From an uncultured Synergistales bacterium (GTDB taxonomy: Bacteria; Synergistota; Synergistia; Synergistales; Aminobacteriaceae): a DNA stretch of 6,424 bases. The notes beneath the pieces were generated by a model that made no database searches, was not told where the DNA came from, and saw only the letters and a program-made list of their open reading frames with translations. The stretch covers positions 1-6,424 of the forward strand of contig CALFXN010000597.1 of assembly GCA_937957815.1 (NCBI GenBank), read 5' to 3'. The stretch's first letter is position 1, and each line of letters opens with the position of its first letter. This document shows positions 1-5,397 of this stretch, one piece after another. The position numbers were made by a program, and so were the translations under genes.

Positions 1-15
1 GGTGGCAACGGATGA
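1..15 (+). CDS. 3' end of an upstream gene (possibly ABC transporter ATP-binding subunit)
   Basis: Reading frame 1 gives four codons (Gly-Gly-Asn-Gly) followed by TGA at 13-15. This TGA overlaps the permease ATG at 12-14 in an ATGA arrangement, the usual sign of translationally coupled genes. ABC-2 permeases are normally encoded next to their ATP-binding subunit, so that is the likely identity. Only four residues are visible, so both the product and the reality of the gene are inferred from the overlap alone. Confidence 0.4.
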   Translation, partial: GGNG

Positions 16-749
16 AGCGGTGGATCGCGTTCTGGAACATCCTTCTGAAGGACACGAAGACGTACTATCTCAAGCCGCCGAACGTCAGCTGGGGACTGAT
101 CTTTCCGGTCGCGTGGACGGCAATGTTCTTCATCCGCTCGGGGCAGGGCGTCGAAAGCATCGCAGGCGTCCTGCCTGGGGTTGTGGCGGTTTCGATCCTG
201 TTCGGGACGACGTCGATGCTCGCCGTGACGATCACGTTCGAAAAGAAAAGCCGCTCGTTCGAACGGCTCCTGCTCGCCCCGGTTTCGCTGGAGCTTCTGA
301 TGTTCGCGAAAACGTCGGGAGCGATCCTCTTCGGAGTGCTCAACGCGTTCGTTCCCGTGGCGATCGCGTCGTTCCTCGCGGACCTCTCCGAGGTTTCGTG
401 GGGTGCGTTTCTCGTCACGACCTTCCTCATGGCCGTCTCATGCACATTCCTCGGACTCTTCGTCGCCGTGTCGGTCAGCGAGGTCTTCGAGGCGCAGACC
501 TTTTCGAACTTCTTCCGATTTCCGATGGTCTTTCTGTGCGGGCTGTTCTTCCCGATCGAGCGGCTGCCGCTTCTGCTTCGGCCGCTTTCCTACGTTCTGC
601 CGCTGACGTACGGCGCGGACGCGCTTCGGAAGTCTCTCTCGAACGGCGCGTCGATGCCGCTCGCGCTCGATTTCGCGGCGCTCGCCGGCTTCTGCGCCGT
701 ACTTTTCGCCTTCAGCGTGCGGAACGTGCGGCGGAAGTGGATCGTGTAG
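12..749 (+). CDS. ABC-2 type transporter permease
   Basis: A 245-residue integral membrane protein, probably the membrane subunit of an ABC exporter in the cytoplasmic membrane; the substrate cannot be read from the sequence. Hydrophobic stretches at about residues 25-41, 51-75, 103-123, 131-153, 166-186 and 217-236 give the six-helix layout of the ABC2_membrane family. Family landmarks are FERLLLAPVS near 83-92, in the cytosolic loop, and the C-terminal block around 169-206 (RFPMVFLCGLFFPIERLP, then LPLTYGADALR), typical of drug, polysaccharide or Nod-type exporters. The length is normal for a half-size permease. The ATG at 12 overlaps the stop of the preceding gene and has no clear Shine-Dalgarno site, consistent with coupling. 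The gene converges on the hydrolase at 817 and has no visible link to the metal-cluster genes downstream. Family assignment is firm; substrate is unknown. Confidence 0.9.
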   Translation: MKRWIAFWNILLKDTKTYYLKPPNVSWGLIFPVAWTAMFFIRSGQGVESIAGVLPGVVAVSILFGTTSMLAVTITFEKKSRSFERLLLAPVSLELLMFAKTSGAILFGVLNAFVPVAIASFLADLSEVSWGAFLVTTFLMAVSCTFLGLFVAVSVSEVFEAQTFSNFFRFPMVFLCGLFFPIERLPLLLRPLSYVLPLTYGADALRKSLSNGASMPLALDFAALAGFCAVLFAFSVRNVRRKWIV

Positions 750-775
750 CGTCAGAGACGAGGCTCTCCGCTACG

Positions 776-802
776 GCGAGGACGTTTCGGGAACGTCCTC
801 GC
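776..802. terminator. Hairpin between convergent genes (probable bidirectional terminator)
   Basis: A perfect 11-bp inverted repeat, GCGAGGACGTT at 776-786 and its reverse complement at 792-802, encloses a 5-base loop. It fills the 67-bp gap between the permease stop (749) and the hydrolase stop (817), where convergent transcripts meet. There is no T-run on either strand, so it may be an imperfect intrinsic terminator or a 3'-end stabilising structure. Confidence 0.6.
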
Positions 803-816
803 ACCGGAATTCGAAG

Positions 817-1683
817 CTATGCCGGAAAAGCGAAGACAGTTCCGGAGCCCATGGTTGCGAACCGATCGCCGAAGGCCGCGTAGATGGCCGCCTGTGCCCG
901 GAACCCCGTGCAGTGTCCGGCCGCTAGGAGGGATGGCGAGAACTCCGAGAGTGCCGCGACGGTTTTCGCGATTCGTTCCTGCGATGCTTCGACGAGATGC
1001 AGGCCGCCGACGATCCCGGCGATGCGCTCCCCGGGAGCGGTGGCGTGTTTCAGGATATTGACGATCCCCGCATGGCTGCACCCTGTGACGATGACTGCGC
1101 CGCACCCGGCGACGCGCGCCGCGACCGCGATATCGTCCGGCATGGCGTCCGGGACGGCGTGACCCCGTTCGTCGATTGTCGAGAGGGCGATGCCGACTTC
1201 CTCGAAGTCCGTGACGCGTGGGACTTCGCCTGTCGTGACGAGTCCCGGCATCAGCTGCAGCGGTCCGGAAACCGGGAAGAGCGTTCCTCCCGCGGCGCGG
1301 ATGTCCTCCGGTTCGTCTTCCTGCATGATGCCGACGTGACGAAGAAACGGCGCGGTGATGAAATTGGGCCGGAAGAGCGCCGGATGCGCGATGACCGGAA
1401 CGTCCCTTTTCCCGATGGCCTTCACGACACGGGCGAGACCTCGGGTGTGGTCGTAGTGGCAGTGCGTGATCACGACGGCGTCCGCTTCCCCGAGCGGAAT
1501 TCCGAGAGCTCCGGCGTTGTGGAGCAGGGTATCGGCGTTCTGTCCCACATCGACGAGAATCCGCCGTGTCTTGCCTCCGGCTGCAGCCTCGAGCCAGAAA
1601 GAGACTCCGTGTTGCCCGAGAAGCGGACTCTCGTACGGTGCGCTGTCCTCGACGAGGACGGTAACCTTGAGCGAATCGAGCAT
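817..1683 (-). CDS. MBL-fold metallohydrolase, COG1237 type (7,8-dihydropterin-6-methyl-4-(beta-D-ribofuranosyl)aminobenzene 5'-phosphate synthase-like)
   Basis: A 288-residue soluble metallo-beta-lactamase-fold protein. The metal-binding signature THCHYDH lies at residues 73-79 (His74, His76, Asp78, His79). Further likely ligands and family blocks are TGCSHAGIVNIL from 200 (His204), GGLHL near 226-230 and AGHCTGF at 255-261 (His257). These blocks mark COG1237, which includes the archaeal enzyme making the ribofuranosyl-aminobenzene phosphate precursor of methanopterin. Most bacterial members have no proven substrate, so the pterin name is a family label only. The open frame reaches 1755, but the ATG at 1683 is preferred: it begins the conserved N-terminus (MLDSLKVTVLVED) and follows GGGAGA at 10 bases, and the upstream stretch holds promoter-like sequence. 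It stands alone, converges on the permease and diverges from the CGGC gene at 1899, with which it may share control. Confidence 0.92.
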   Translation of the reverse strand: MLDSLKVTVLVEDSAPYESPLLGQHGVSFWLEAAAGGKTRRILVDVGQNADTLLHNAGALGIPLGEADAVVITHCHYDHTRGLARVVKAIGKRDVPVIAHPALFRPNFITAPFLRHVGIMQEDEPEDIRAAGGTLFPVSGPLQLMPGLVTTGEVPRVTDFEEVGIALSTIDERGHAVPDAMPDDIAVAARVAGCGAVIVTGCSHAGIVNILKHATAPGERIAGIVGGLHLVEASQERIAKTVAALSEFSPSLLAAGHCTGFRAQAAIYAAFGDRFATMGSGTVFAFPA

Positions 1684-1727
1684 GATCCCATCATCTCCCG
1701 GAGAGACGCATTGTTGTGTTTCTTTTG

Positions 1728-1755
1728 CTATTATCGCACATCGTCGAAGACGCAA
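1728..1755 (-). promoter_or_regulatory. Possible promoter for the MBL-fold hydrolase gene
   Basis: On the minus strand TTGCGT (1755-1750) is followed after 16 bases by TAATAG (1733-1728); GATAAT at 1735-1730 overlaps the latter as an alternative -10 with a shorter, 14-base spacer. This is the only AT-rich patch upstream of the ATG at 1683 and would give a leader of about 40 bases. The match to sigma-70 consensus is moderate, and nothing else supports it. Confidence 0.35.
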
Positions 1756-1783
1756 CGCGCGACAGGCTCTGTTTCACGCGATG

Positions 1784-1802
1784 AAAAAACCCCGAGAGGG
1801 TT
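1784..1802 (-). terminator. Short terminator-like hairpin with T-run, minus strand
   Basis: On the minus strand AACCC (1802-1798), a 5-base loop and GGGTT (1792-1788) run straight into a T-tract (1789-1784, six T including the stem end). The shape is that of a small intrinsic terminator. It lies in the divergent region upstream of the hydrolase gene, so it could stop leftward transcription arising near 1810-1900. The stem is only 5 bp, which makes chance occurrence quite possible. Confidence 0.35.
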
Positions 1803-1828
1803 ACAAACGAGGCAATCTGCGGTACAGT
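1801..1828 (+). promoter_or_regulatory. Possible promoter for the CGGC-domain gene
   Basis: TTACAA at 1801-1806 and TACAGT at 1823-1828 are 16 bases apart and resemble sigma-70 -35 and -10 boxes. Transcription would begin near 1835, giving a leader of about 65 bases before the ATG at 1899. The leader would open with the hairpin at 1838-1857. Supported by consensus resemblance and position only. Confidence 0.4.
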
Positions 1829-1837
1829 ATGTGGTGT

Positions 1838-1857
1838 CCGTTCCACAGACGGAACGG
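1838..1857 (+). promoter_or_regulatory. Inverted repeat in the leader of the CGGC-domain gene
   Basis: CCGTTCC at 1838-1844 pairs with GGAACGG at 1851-1857 across a 6-base spacer (acagac). It sits immediately downstream of the proposed -10 box, so it may be an operator overlapping the start of transcription or a 5' stabilising hairpin. There is no T-run after it, so a terminator is unlikely. Confidence 0.4.
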
Positions 1858-1898
1858 GGGGCGAATCACACGATTTCCGAGCCAGGGAGGGGTTTTGT

Positions 1899-2348
1899 AT
1901 GAATACCAACATCGTTCGGGTGGGGATCCTCATCTGCAACCGATACCACACCTGCGCCGGGGGGAAATGCCTCCGGTCGCTGCGGAACCGCGAAGGGGCC
2001 TTCAGCCTCTACAAGGGCAGGGAGGTCGAGCTCGTCGGCTATACGACATGCGACGGATGCCCGGGCGGGAATGTCGAGTACGCGCCCGCCGAGATGAAGA
2101 AGAACGGAGCGACCGTGATCCACCTCGCGACGGGGCTCGTGGTGGGATACCCGCCATGCCACAGAATCGATTTCTTCCGGCGCTACATCGACGAGGCGTA
2201 CGGGCTCCCCGTCGTCATCGGAACGCACCCGATCCCGGAGAAGTACTACACGATCCATACGGCTCTGAAAACCTGGGAATCGCCTTCGTGGCAGGAGATG
2301 ATCTCGCAGGTCGTCTGCGATCCGGAGACGCGGCTCGCCTACAACTGA
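1899..2348 (+). CDS. CGGC-domain protein (small Cys-rich, putative metal-binding)
   Basis: A 149-residue soluble protein resembling the CGGC domain (PF08821), a family of presumed metal- or cluster-binding proteins of anaerobes with no established reaction. Visible landmarks are the N-terminal CX5CX4C set (Cys13, Cys19, Cys24) with CLRSLRNREGAFSLY, then the family motif at 49-56 in the form TTCDGCPG (Cys51, Cys54), then Cys87 in YPPCHR, and the C-terminal GTHPIPEKYYTIH block (His110, His120). The eponymous Cys-Gly-Gly-Cys reads Cys-Asp-Gly-Cys here; both cysteines are kept. A strong Shine-Dalgarno run, AGGGAGGGG at 1884-1892, lies 6 bases before the ATG, which fixes the start. The length is normal. 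The gene is monocistronic, diverges from the hydrolase and ends at the large convergent terminator. Family call is fairly sure; function is unknown. Confidence 0.88.
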   Translation: MNTNIVRVGILICNRYHTCAGGKCLRSLRNREGAFSLYKGREVELVGYTTCDGCPGGNVEYAPAEMKKNGATVIHLATGLVVGYPPCHRIDFFRRYIDEAYGLPVVIGTHPIPEKYYTIHTALKTWESPSWQEMISQVVCDPETRLAYN

Positions 2349-2367
2349 GCCGCCGCAGCGTCGTACA

Positions 2368-2408
2368 AAGAACGGGCGTTCCGCCGGAAAGACGGAACGC
2401 CCGTTCTT
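2368..2408. terminator. Strong convergent (bidirectional) terminator
   Basis: A perfect 16-bp stem (AAGAACGGGCGTTCCG at 2368-2383, its reverse complement at 2393-2408) surrounds a 9-base loop. It lies 20 bases after the CGGC gene stop and 57 bases after the end of the minus-strand NifX-like gene. The arms begin with AA and end with TT, so each strand has a short T-rich tail, weak but usable in both directions. Confidence 0.8.
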
Positions 2409-2464
2409 CTCCACCTTCCGGCGATGCATCCGTCCGCCTCATGTGCGGGCGTTCTTCCGGAAGA

Positions 2465-2803
2465 TCAGTGGTCGCAGGCGTTTTCGCCGCATTGCAGCGT
2501 TCCGGCGAGATAGTCGCGAACGACCTCGTCCGGAGTTCCGACCGCCGCTCCGGTAACGACGGCGATACCCCGTTCGCCGAAAAGTCCCTGCGCGCGCGAC
2601 CCCATGCCGCCGGCGATGATCGCGGTGACACCCTTCTCTCCGAGCCACCTCGGGAGCAGGCCGGGTTCGTGTTCGGGAGCTTCGAGAATTTCGTTCGACG
2701 TGACCTTCTTCGTCGCGTCGTCGACGGTCAGGATCGCAAACTGCGGCGCGTGGCCGAAGTGCATGCACAGTGTTCCGTTCGCTACGGGTACGGCTATCTT
2801 CAT
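2465..2803 (-). CDS. NifX/NifB-family cluster-binding protein (NifX-like protein 2)
   Basis: A 112-residue single-domain protein of the dinitrogenase iron-molybdenum cofactor-binding family (COG1433, MTH1175-like fold), which carries or scaffolds Fe-S or Mo-Fe-S clusters. Likely ligands are in CMHFGHAPQF at residues 13-22 (Cys13, His15, His18) and in the Cys-rich tail CGENACDH (Cys105, Cys110, His112). AIIAGGMGSRAQ at 61-72 is the family's central glycine block. The ATG at 2803 follows AAGGAGGG at 9 bases, an excellent ribosome site; a much longer frame in the same register continues upstream to 3637 but is Arg-rich shadow sequence across the ATPase gene. It is the last gene of the minus-strand operon, 38 bases after ATPase 1, and ends before the convergent terminator. 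It differs clearly from NifX-like protein 1, so the two probably do not duplicate each other's role. Confidence 0.93.
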   Translation of the reverse strand: MKIAVPVANGTLCMHFGHAPQFAILTVDDATKKVTSNEILEAPEHEPGLLPRWLGEKGVTAIIAGGMGSRAQGLFGERGIAVVTGAAVGTPDEVVRDYLAGTLQCGENACDH

Positions 2804-2841
2804 GTTCGTGGTCCCTCCTTGAAATTGGATTTTTGCCGTGT

Positions 2842-3735
2842 TCAAATACAGCGTTCGGCGGCTTCGAGCCCGAGTGCGCCGCGAAGCGCCGAAAAGATCG
2901 TCCGGATCTCTCCGGCTGCGGTCCCCCCGTGTTCTGTAACCGTCCGGCCTGAGACCTGCGCGTCCGTCACGGCCGCATCGTACGAAATCCTGCCGAGGAG
3001 CCGTACGTTCTCGCGCGCCGCGAACGTTTCGATGCGTTTCGACATCGCCGGATTGATATCCCACTTGTTGACGCACAGGTATGCGGGAACGCGAAAGTGA
3101 CGCGCGAGCCCGAGAACGCGCTGCATGTCGTGTTCTCCGGATACCGTCGGCTCCGTCACGATGACGGCCGCGTCCGCCCCGGTCAGGGAGGCGATGACGG
3201 GGCATCCGACGCCCGGGGGGCCGTCGGTGAGGAGAATCGCCCTGTCCCGTTCCTCCGCGATCCTGCGCGCCTCTCGGCGCACGAGGCTCACGAGCTTTCC
3301 CGAATTCTCCGCGGCCGCCCGGAGACGGGCGTGAACCATCGTTCCGAAGCGCGTCTCCGATACGAACCATTCGCCGCACTCGCGTTCGGGGAAGTCGATC
3401 GCCTGTACGGGACAGTTCCAGACGCAGACGCCGCACCCCTCGCAGGACGACGCGTCGATGAACGCGTGTCCGATCGCCGTCGTCCGAACGGCGCCGAAAC
3501 GGCAGACCTCCGAACAGCGGCCGCAGGCCGTGCATGCATTCGTGCGAACGGTTGCGAGATTCCCCTGAATGAAGGCCTCCCGCCGCCGGGTTTCCGGCGC
3601 AAGCACAAGGTGGAGGTCCGCCGCGTCGACATCGCAATCGGCGACCACGGCATCACGCGACAGCGCGGCGAACGACGCCGTGATGCTGGTCTTCCCCGTT
3701 CCGCCCTTGCCCGAGATGACGAGAACTTCTTTCAT
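2842..3735 (-). CDS. MinD-superfamily P-loop ATPase with inserted ferredoxin domain (ATPase 1)
   Basis: A 297-residue cytoplasmic protein of COG1149. The deviant Walker A, SGKGGTGKTS, is at residues 8-17. DCDVDAAD (33-40) is the A'/switch I region and DGPPG (171-175) is switch II. Two [4Fe-4S] ferredoxin motifs interrupt the fold: CX2CX2CX3C at Cys68, 71, 74, 78 and again at Cys98, 101, 104, 108. Relatives act in cluster assembly or transfer and are found beside NifX-like proteins in anaerobes; the exact client is unknown. The open frame starts at 3792, but the ATG at 3735 is chosen because it opens directly on the conserved MKEVLVISGKGG and follows AAAGGAG at 7-8 bases. This ATG overlaps the stop of ATPase 2 by four bases (ATGA), so the pair is translationally coupled and probably forms a heteromer. 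Confidence 0.95.
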   Translation of the reverse strand: MKEVLVISGKGGTGKTSITASFAALSRDAVVADCDVDAADLHLVLAPETRRREAFIQGNLATVRTNACTACGRCSEVCRFGAVRTTAIGHAFIDASSCEGCGVCVWNCPVQAIDFPERECGEWFVSETRFGTMVHARLRAAAENSGKLVSLVRREARRIAEERDRAILLTDGPPGVGCPVIASLTGADAAVIVTEPTVSGEHDMQRVLGLARHFRVPAYLCVNKWDINPAMSKRIETFAARENVRLLGRISYDAAVTDAQVSGRTVTEHGGTAAGEIRTIFSALRGALGLEAAERCI

Positions 3736-4595
3736 CGGCGGACTCCTTTCTCCGAGGCCCGTTCCGCAGCACTCTCGGCGACCCGTTCGCACACCCTCCG
3801 CATGAGAGGAGACTCCGCCGTCGGGATAACCCCGCGGGAATACGCTTCCGCAACCCTGCGATCATCCGGAATGCGCCCGAGGATCGCGGTTCCCGTCGCG
3901 TCGCAGAACGCTTCGATGATTCCGTCGCGCTCGCATGACCGGTTGATGATAACGCCGAAAGGGAGAGCGAGTTCGCGGAGCGTTTCCACGGCGAGCGACA
4001 GATCGTGCAGGCCGAAGGGGGTCGGCTCCGTGACGAGCGCGACGTAATCGGCGCCCCGCACCGACGCGATCATCGGGCATGACGTTCCCGGCGGGCAGTC
4101 GAGGAGAACATTCTTCTCATCGTCCGCGGCCTTCTTTGCGGCCCGGATCAGGGGAGGTGACAGGGGAACGCCGACATCGATCCGTCCCTGAACGAGCGTG
4201 ACGCGTTCCAGAACGTCGCTCGAGCCGGATTCGACGACACCGATCCGGTGCTGCTTTTCCGTTATCGCGCTCACGGGGCACGCGATCGTGCATCCGCCGC
4301 ATCCGTGGCAGAGTTCTTCAAAGACGAGCGTCATCGCCGGAAGTGAGGCGATCGCTCCGTACCGGCAGATGGACGCGCATTTCCCGCAGTGGGTGCATCG
4401 CGTCTCGTCCACGAACGGAACAGGGATACAGATCTCGTCGGAACGGTCGATCCTGGGGTTGAGAAAGAGGTGCGCGTTGGGCTCCTCGACGTCGCAGTCG
4501 ACGTAGATAATCCTGTTCTTTGCGACGGACGCGAGGGACAGCGCGACGGTCGTCTTTCCCGTACCTCCCTTGCCGGAAGCCACGGCAAGGATCAT
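3732..4595 (-). CDS. MinD-superfamily P-loop ATPase with inserted ferredoxin domain (ATPase 2)
   Basis: A 287-residue paralogue of ATPase 1. Walker A SGKGGTGKTT is at residues 7-16, the switch I region DCDVEEPNAHLFL at 33-45, and switch II DCPPG at 166-170. The inserted ferredoxin has two complete CX2CX2CX3C motifs: Cys67, 70, 73, 77 and Cys96, 99, 102, 106 (the last followed by Pro). TEPTPFGLHDL at 189-199 is typical of the family. The start at 4595 opens on MILAVASGKGG; the frame extends to 4742 but that part overlaps NifX-like gene 1 and is not conserved in character. The ATG overlaps the NifX-like gene 1 stop (ATGA), and this gene's own stop overlaps the ATPase 1 start in the same way. 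These two couplings in a row argue for fixed stoichiometry. It may hand a cluster to or from NifX-like protein 1, by analogy with ORP-type operons. Confidence 0.95.
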   Translation of the reverse strand: MILAVASGKGGTGKTTVALSLASVAKNRIIYVDCDVEEPNAHLFLNPRIDRSDEICIPVPFVDETRCTHCGKCASICRYGAIASLPAMTLVFEELCHGCGGCTIACPVSAITEKQHRIGVVESGSSDVLERVTLVQGRIDVGVPLSPPLIRAAKKAADDEKNVLLDCPPGTSCPMIASVRGADYVALVTEPTPFGLHDLSLAVETLRELALPFGVIINRSCERDGIIEAFCDATGTAILGRIPDDRRVAEAYSRGVIPTAESPLMRRVCERVAESAAERASEKGVRR

Positions 4596-4957
4596 GCCCA
4601 GTGCCCTTCCACGTCCGCCGCGTCGATCCGTTCGAGTTTTCCGGTCTGAAAGAGCCGCAACGCTTCGGCGACCGATGGGGCATCGCTCGCGAACACCTCG
4701 ATGTCGGCCGCCCGGAGAACATCGAATGCCTTCGGGCCGCAATGACCTCCCGTGACGACAGCCTTCGCGCCCGAACGGATCACGTTCTGCGCGGACTGGA
4801 TGCCCGCGCCCTGTGCGGCGTTCAGGTTCTGCGTGTTTTCGACCGTACCCCAGGTTTCCATTTCCGGGTCGAAGACGAGAAAACGAGCCGTACGACCGAA
4901 CCGTGCGTCGAGCGGCGATTCAGGCGTCGTTCCCTTTGCGGAAAAAGCGATCTTCAT
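4592..4957 (-). CDS. NifX-family Fe-Mo/Fe-S cluster-binding protein (NifX-like protein 1)
   Basis: A 121-residue single-domain protein of the NifX family (COG1433). The diagnostic blocks are SPLDARFGRTARF at 14-26, NLNAAQGAGIQSAQ at 44-57, and VVTGGHCGPKAFDVLRAADI at 67-86. His72 and Cys73 in the GGHCGPKAF loop are the most likely cluster ligands. In this family the protein carries a cofactor or its precursor; related bacterial orange proteins bind a Mo-Cu-S cluster. The open frame begins at 4999, but the ATG at 4957 (MKIAFSAKG) matches the family's N-terminus and follows GAGGAGG at 10 bases. It heads the coupled NifX-ATPase-ATPase set and is preceded by a 141-bp gap with hairpins that may separate it transcriptionally from the DUF5320 genes. 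It carries no CDH tail, unlike NifX-like protein 2. Confidence 0.95.
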   Translation of the reverse strand: MKIAFSAKGTTPESPLDARFGRTARFLVFDPEMETWGTVENTQNLNAAQGAGIQSAQNVIRSGAKAVVTGGHCGPKAFDVLRAADIEVFASDAPSVAEALRLFQTGKLERIDAADVEGHWA

Positions 4958-4985
4958 GAATGACGAACCTCCTCGACAGATGAAT

Positions 4986-5033
4986 GAAGAGGTTCCCACA
5001 TAAACCGGAAGCCTCTTCCCCGGACGCGGGAAG
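4986..5033 (-). promoter_or_regulatory. Overlapping alternative hairpins in the leader of NifX-like gene 1
   Basis: On the minus strand two hairpins share one arm. Hairpin A pairs CTTCCC (5033-5028) with GGGAAG (5020-5015) over a 7-base loop. Hairpin B pairs GAAGAGG plus TTCC (5018-5012 and 5010-5007, one bulged C) with GGAA plus CCTCTTC (4996-4986) over a 10-base loop. They share bases 5015-5018 and cannot coexist. Hairpin B ends about 12 bases before the Shine-Dalgarno GAGGAGG. The arrangement could be an attenuator, a translational switch or a processing site; no T-run follows B, so it is not an intrinsic terminator. Confidence 0.4.
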
Positions 5034-5039
5034 GAACGG

Positions 5040-5072
5040 AAAAAAGTGAATGGCGCCTCCGTTTTTCGCGCC
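5040..5072 (-). terminator. Weak terminator-like element after the DUF5320-like gene
   Basis: On the minus strand GGCGC (5072-5068) pairs with GCGCC (5056-5052) over an 11-base loop, and six Ts follow at 5045-5040 after a 6-base gap. It lies just past the stop at 5099 of the DUF5320-like gene. The short stem and displaced T-run make it at best a partial terminator, allowing read-through into the NifX/ATPase genes. Confidence 0.35.
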
Positions 5073-5098
5073 GGTCGCGCGATACCTCTCCGCCGACT

Positions 5099-5395
5099 CT
5101 ACGCGATCTCCGAAAGACGTTTCTTGAGCTCGGCGAGATTCCATTCAAGCGCCGCAACCTGATTTTCGAGCGCAGTCCTTTCCTGTTCGGGGCTTACCGG
5201 CGCAGCCGGAAAAAACCCATACGCCGGCGGAACCGCGCGGAAAAAGCCGCGTCCCATTCCGAACCCCCGTCCGAATCCGAAAAAACCTCTGCCTCCGCGG
5301 ACATAGCCGGGGAACCCCGCTCCGGCGCAATACCCCATTCCGCGTCCCGTCATCGACCCCAGTCCCGTCGGTCCCGTTCCGTCACCTCGTGGCAT
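5099..5395 (-). CDS. DUF5320-like Gly-rich protein with C-terminal coiled coil
   Basis: A 98-residue protein of unknown function. Residues 1-23 form the DUF5320-type opening (MPRGDGTGPTGLGSMTGRG, then GYC with Cys23). Residues 24-62 are a low-complexity stretch of Gly, Phe and Arg (repeated GRGF/GFG units). Residues 69-97 form a charged amphipathic helix with heptad-like Leu/Val spacing, likely a coiled coil for oligomerisation. Such proteins recur beside NifX-like and ferredoxin-ATPase genes in anaerobes, but no role has been shown. The ATG at 5395 was chosen over the open frame to 5557 because it begins the conserved opening and follows AGGGAG at 9 bases. Its start lies two bases after the stop of the shorter paralogue. 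Family identity is from the N-terminal signature by memory. Confidence 0.84.
   Translation of the reverse strand: MPRGDGTGPTGLGSMTGRGMGYCAGAGFPGYVRGGRGFFGFGRGFGMGRGFFRAVPPAYGFFPAAPVSPEQERTALENQVAALEWNLAELKKRLSEIA
5341..5395 (-). repeat. Direct repeat, copy 1 (start region of the full DUF5320-like gene)
   Basis: This 55-bp segment aligns without gaps to 5529-5583, with 41 of 55 positions identical by hand count. The first 26 bases of coding sequence differ at only two positions. It encodes the shared N-terminal signature of the two tandem DUF5320-like proteins and indicates tandem duplication with later divergence. Confidence 0.75.
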
Positions 5396-5397
5396 TC

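Noticed and set aside
2..883. A 293-residue plus-strand frame over the permease
   Set aside because: The translation is Arg-rich with no membrane segments, and it runs past the permease stop and into the opposite-strand hydrolase gene. It is a shadow of the real permease frame.
1684..1755. An extra 24-residue N-terminus for the MBL hydrolase (start at 1755)
   Set aside because: The added residues are not typical of the family, the region has promoter-like sequence, and the ATG at 1683 has a plausible ribosome site.
1466..3100. A 544-residue plus-strand frame
   Set aside because: It crosses three better-supported genes on both strands, has Arg/Ser-rich low-complexity translation and no domain. 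In GC-rich DNA the antisense frames stay open by chance.
2465..3637. A 390-residue minus-strand frame that looks like a long N-terminal fusion to the NifX-like protein 2
   Set aside because: Residues before MKIAVPV are Arg/Gly/Pro-rich and unlike any domain, and they overlap ATPase 1 in another register. A strong Shine-Dalgarno site sits right before the internal ATG at 2803.
3097..4047. A 316-residue plus-strand frame antisense to the ATPases
   Set aside because: Both ATPase genes beneath it have complete motif sets and ribosome sites; this frame has none.
2465..4957. Assignment of the NifX and ATPase genes to nitrogen fixation
   Set aside because: No nifH, nifD, nifK, nifE, nifN or nifB domain is visible, and the NifX-like genes are single-domain proteins paired with COG1149 ATPases, a layout common in organisms that do not fix nitrogen.
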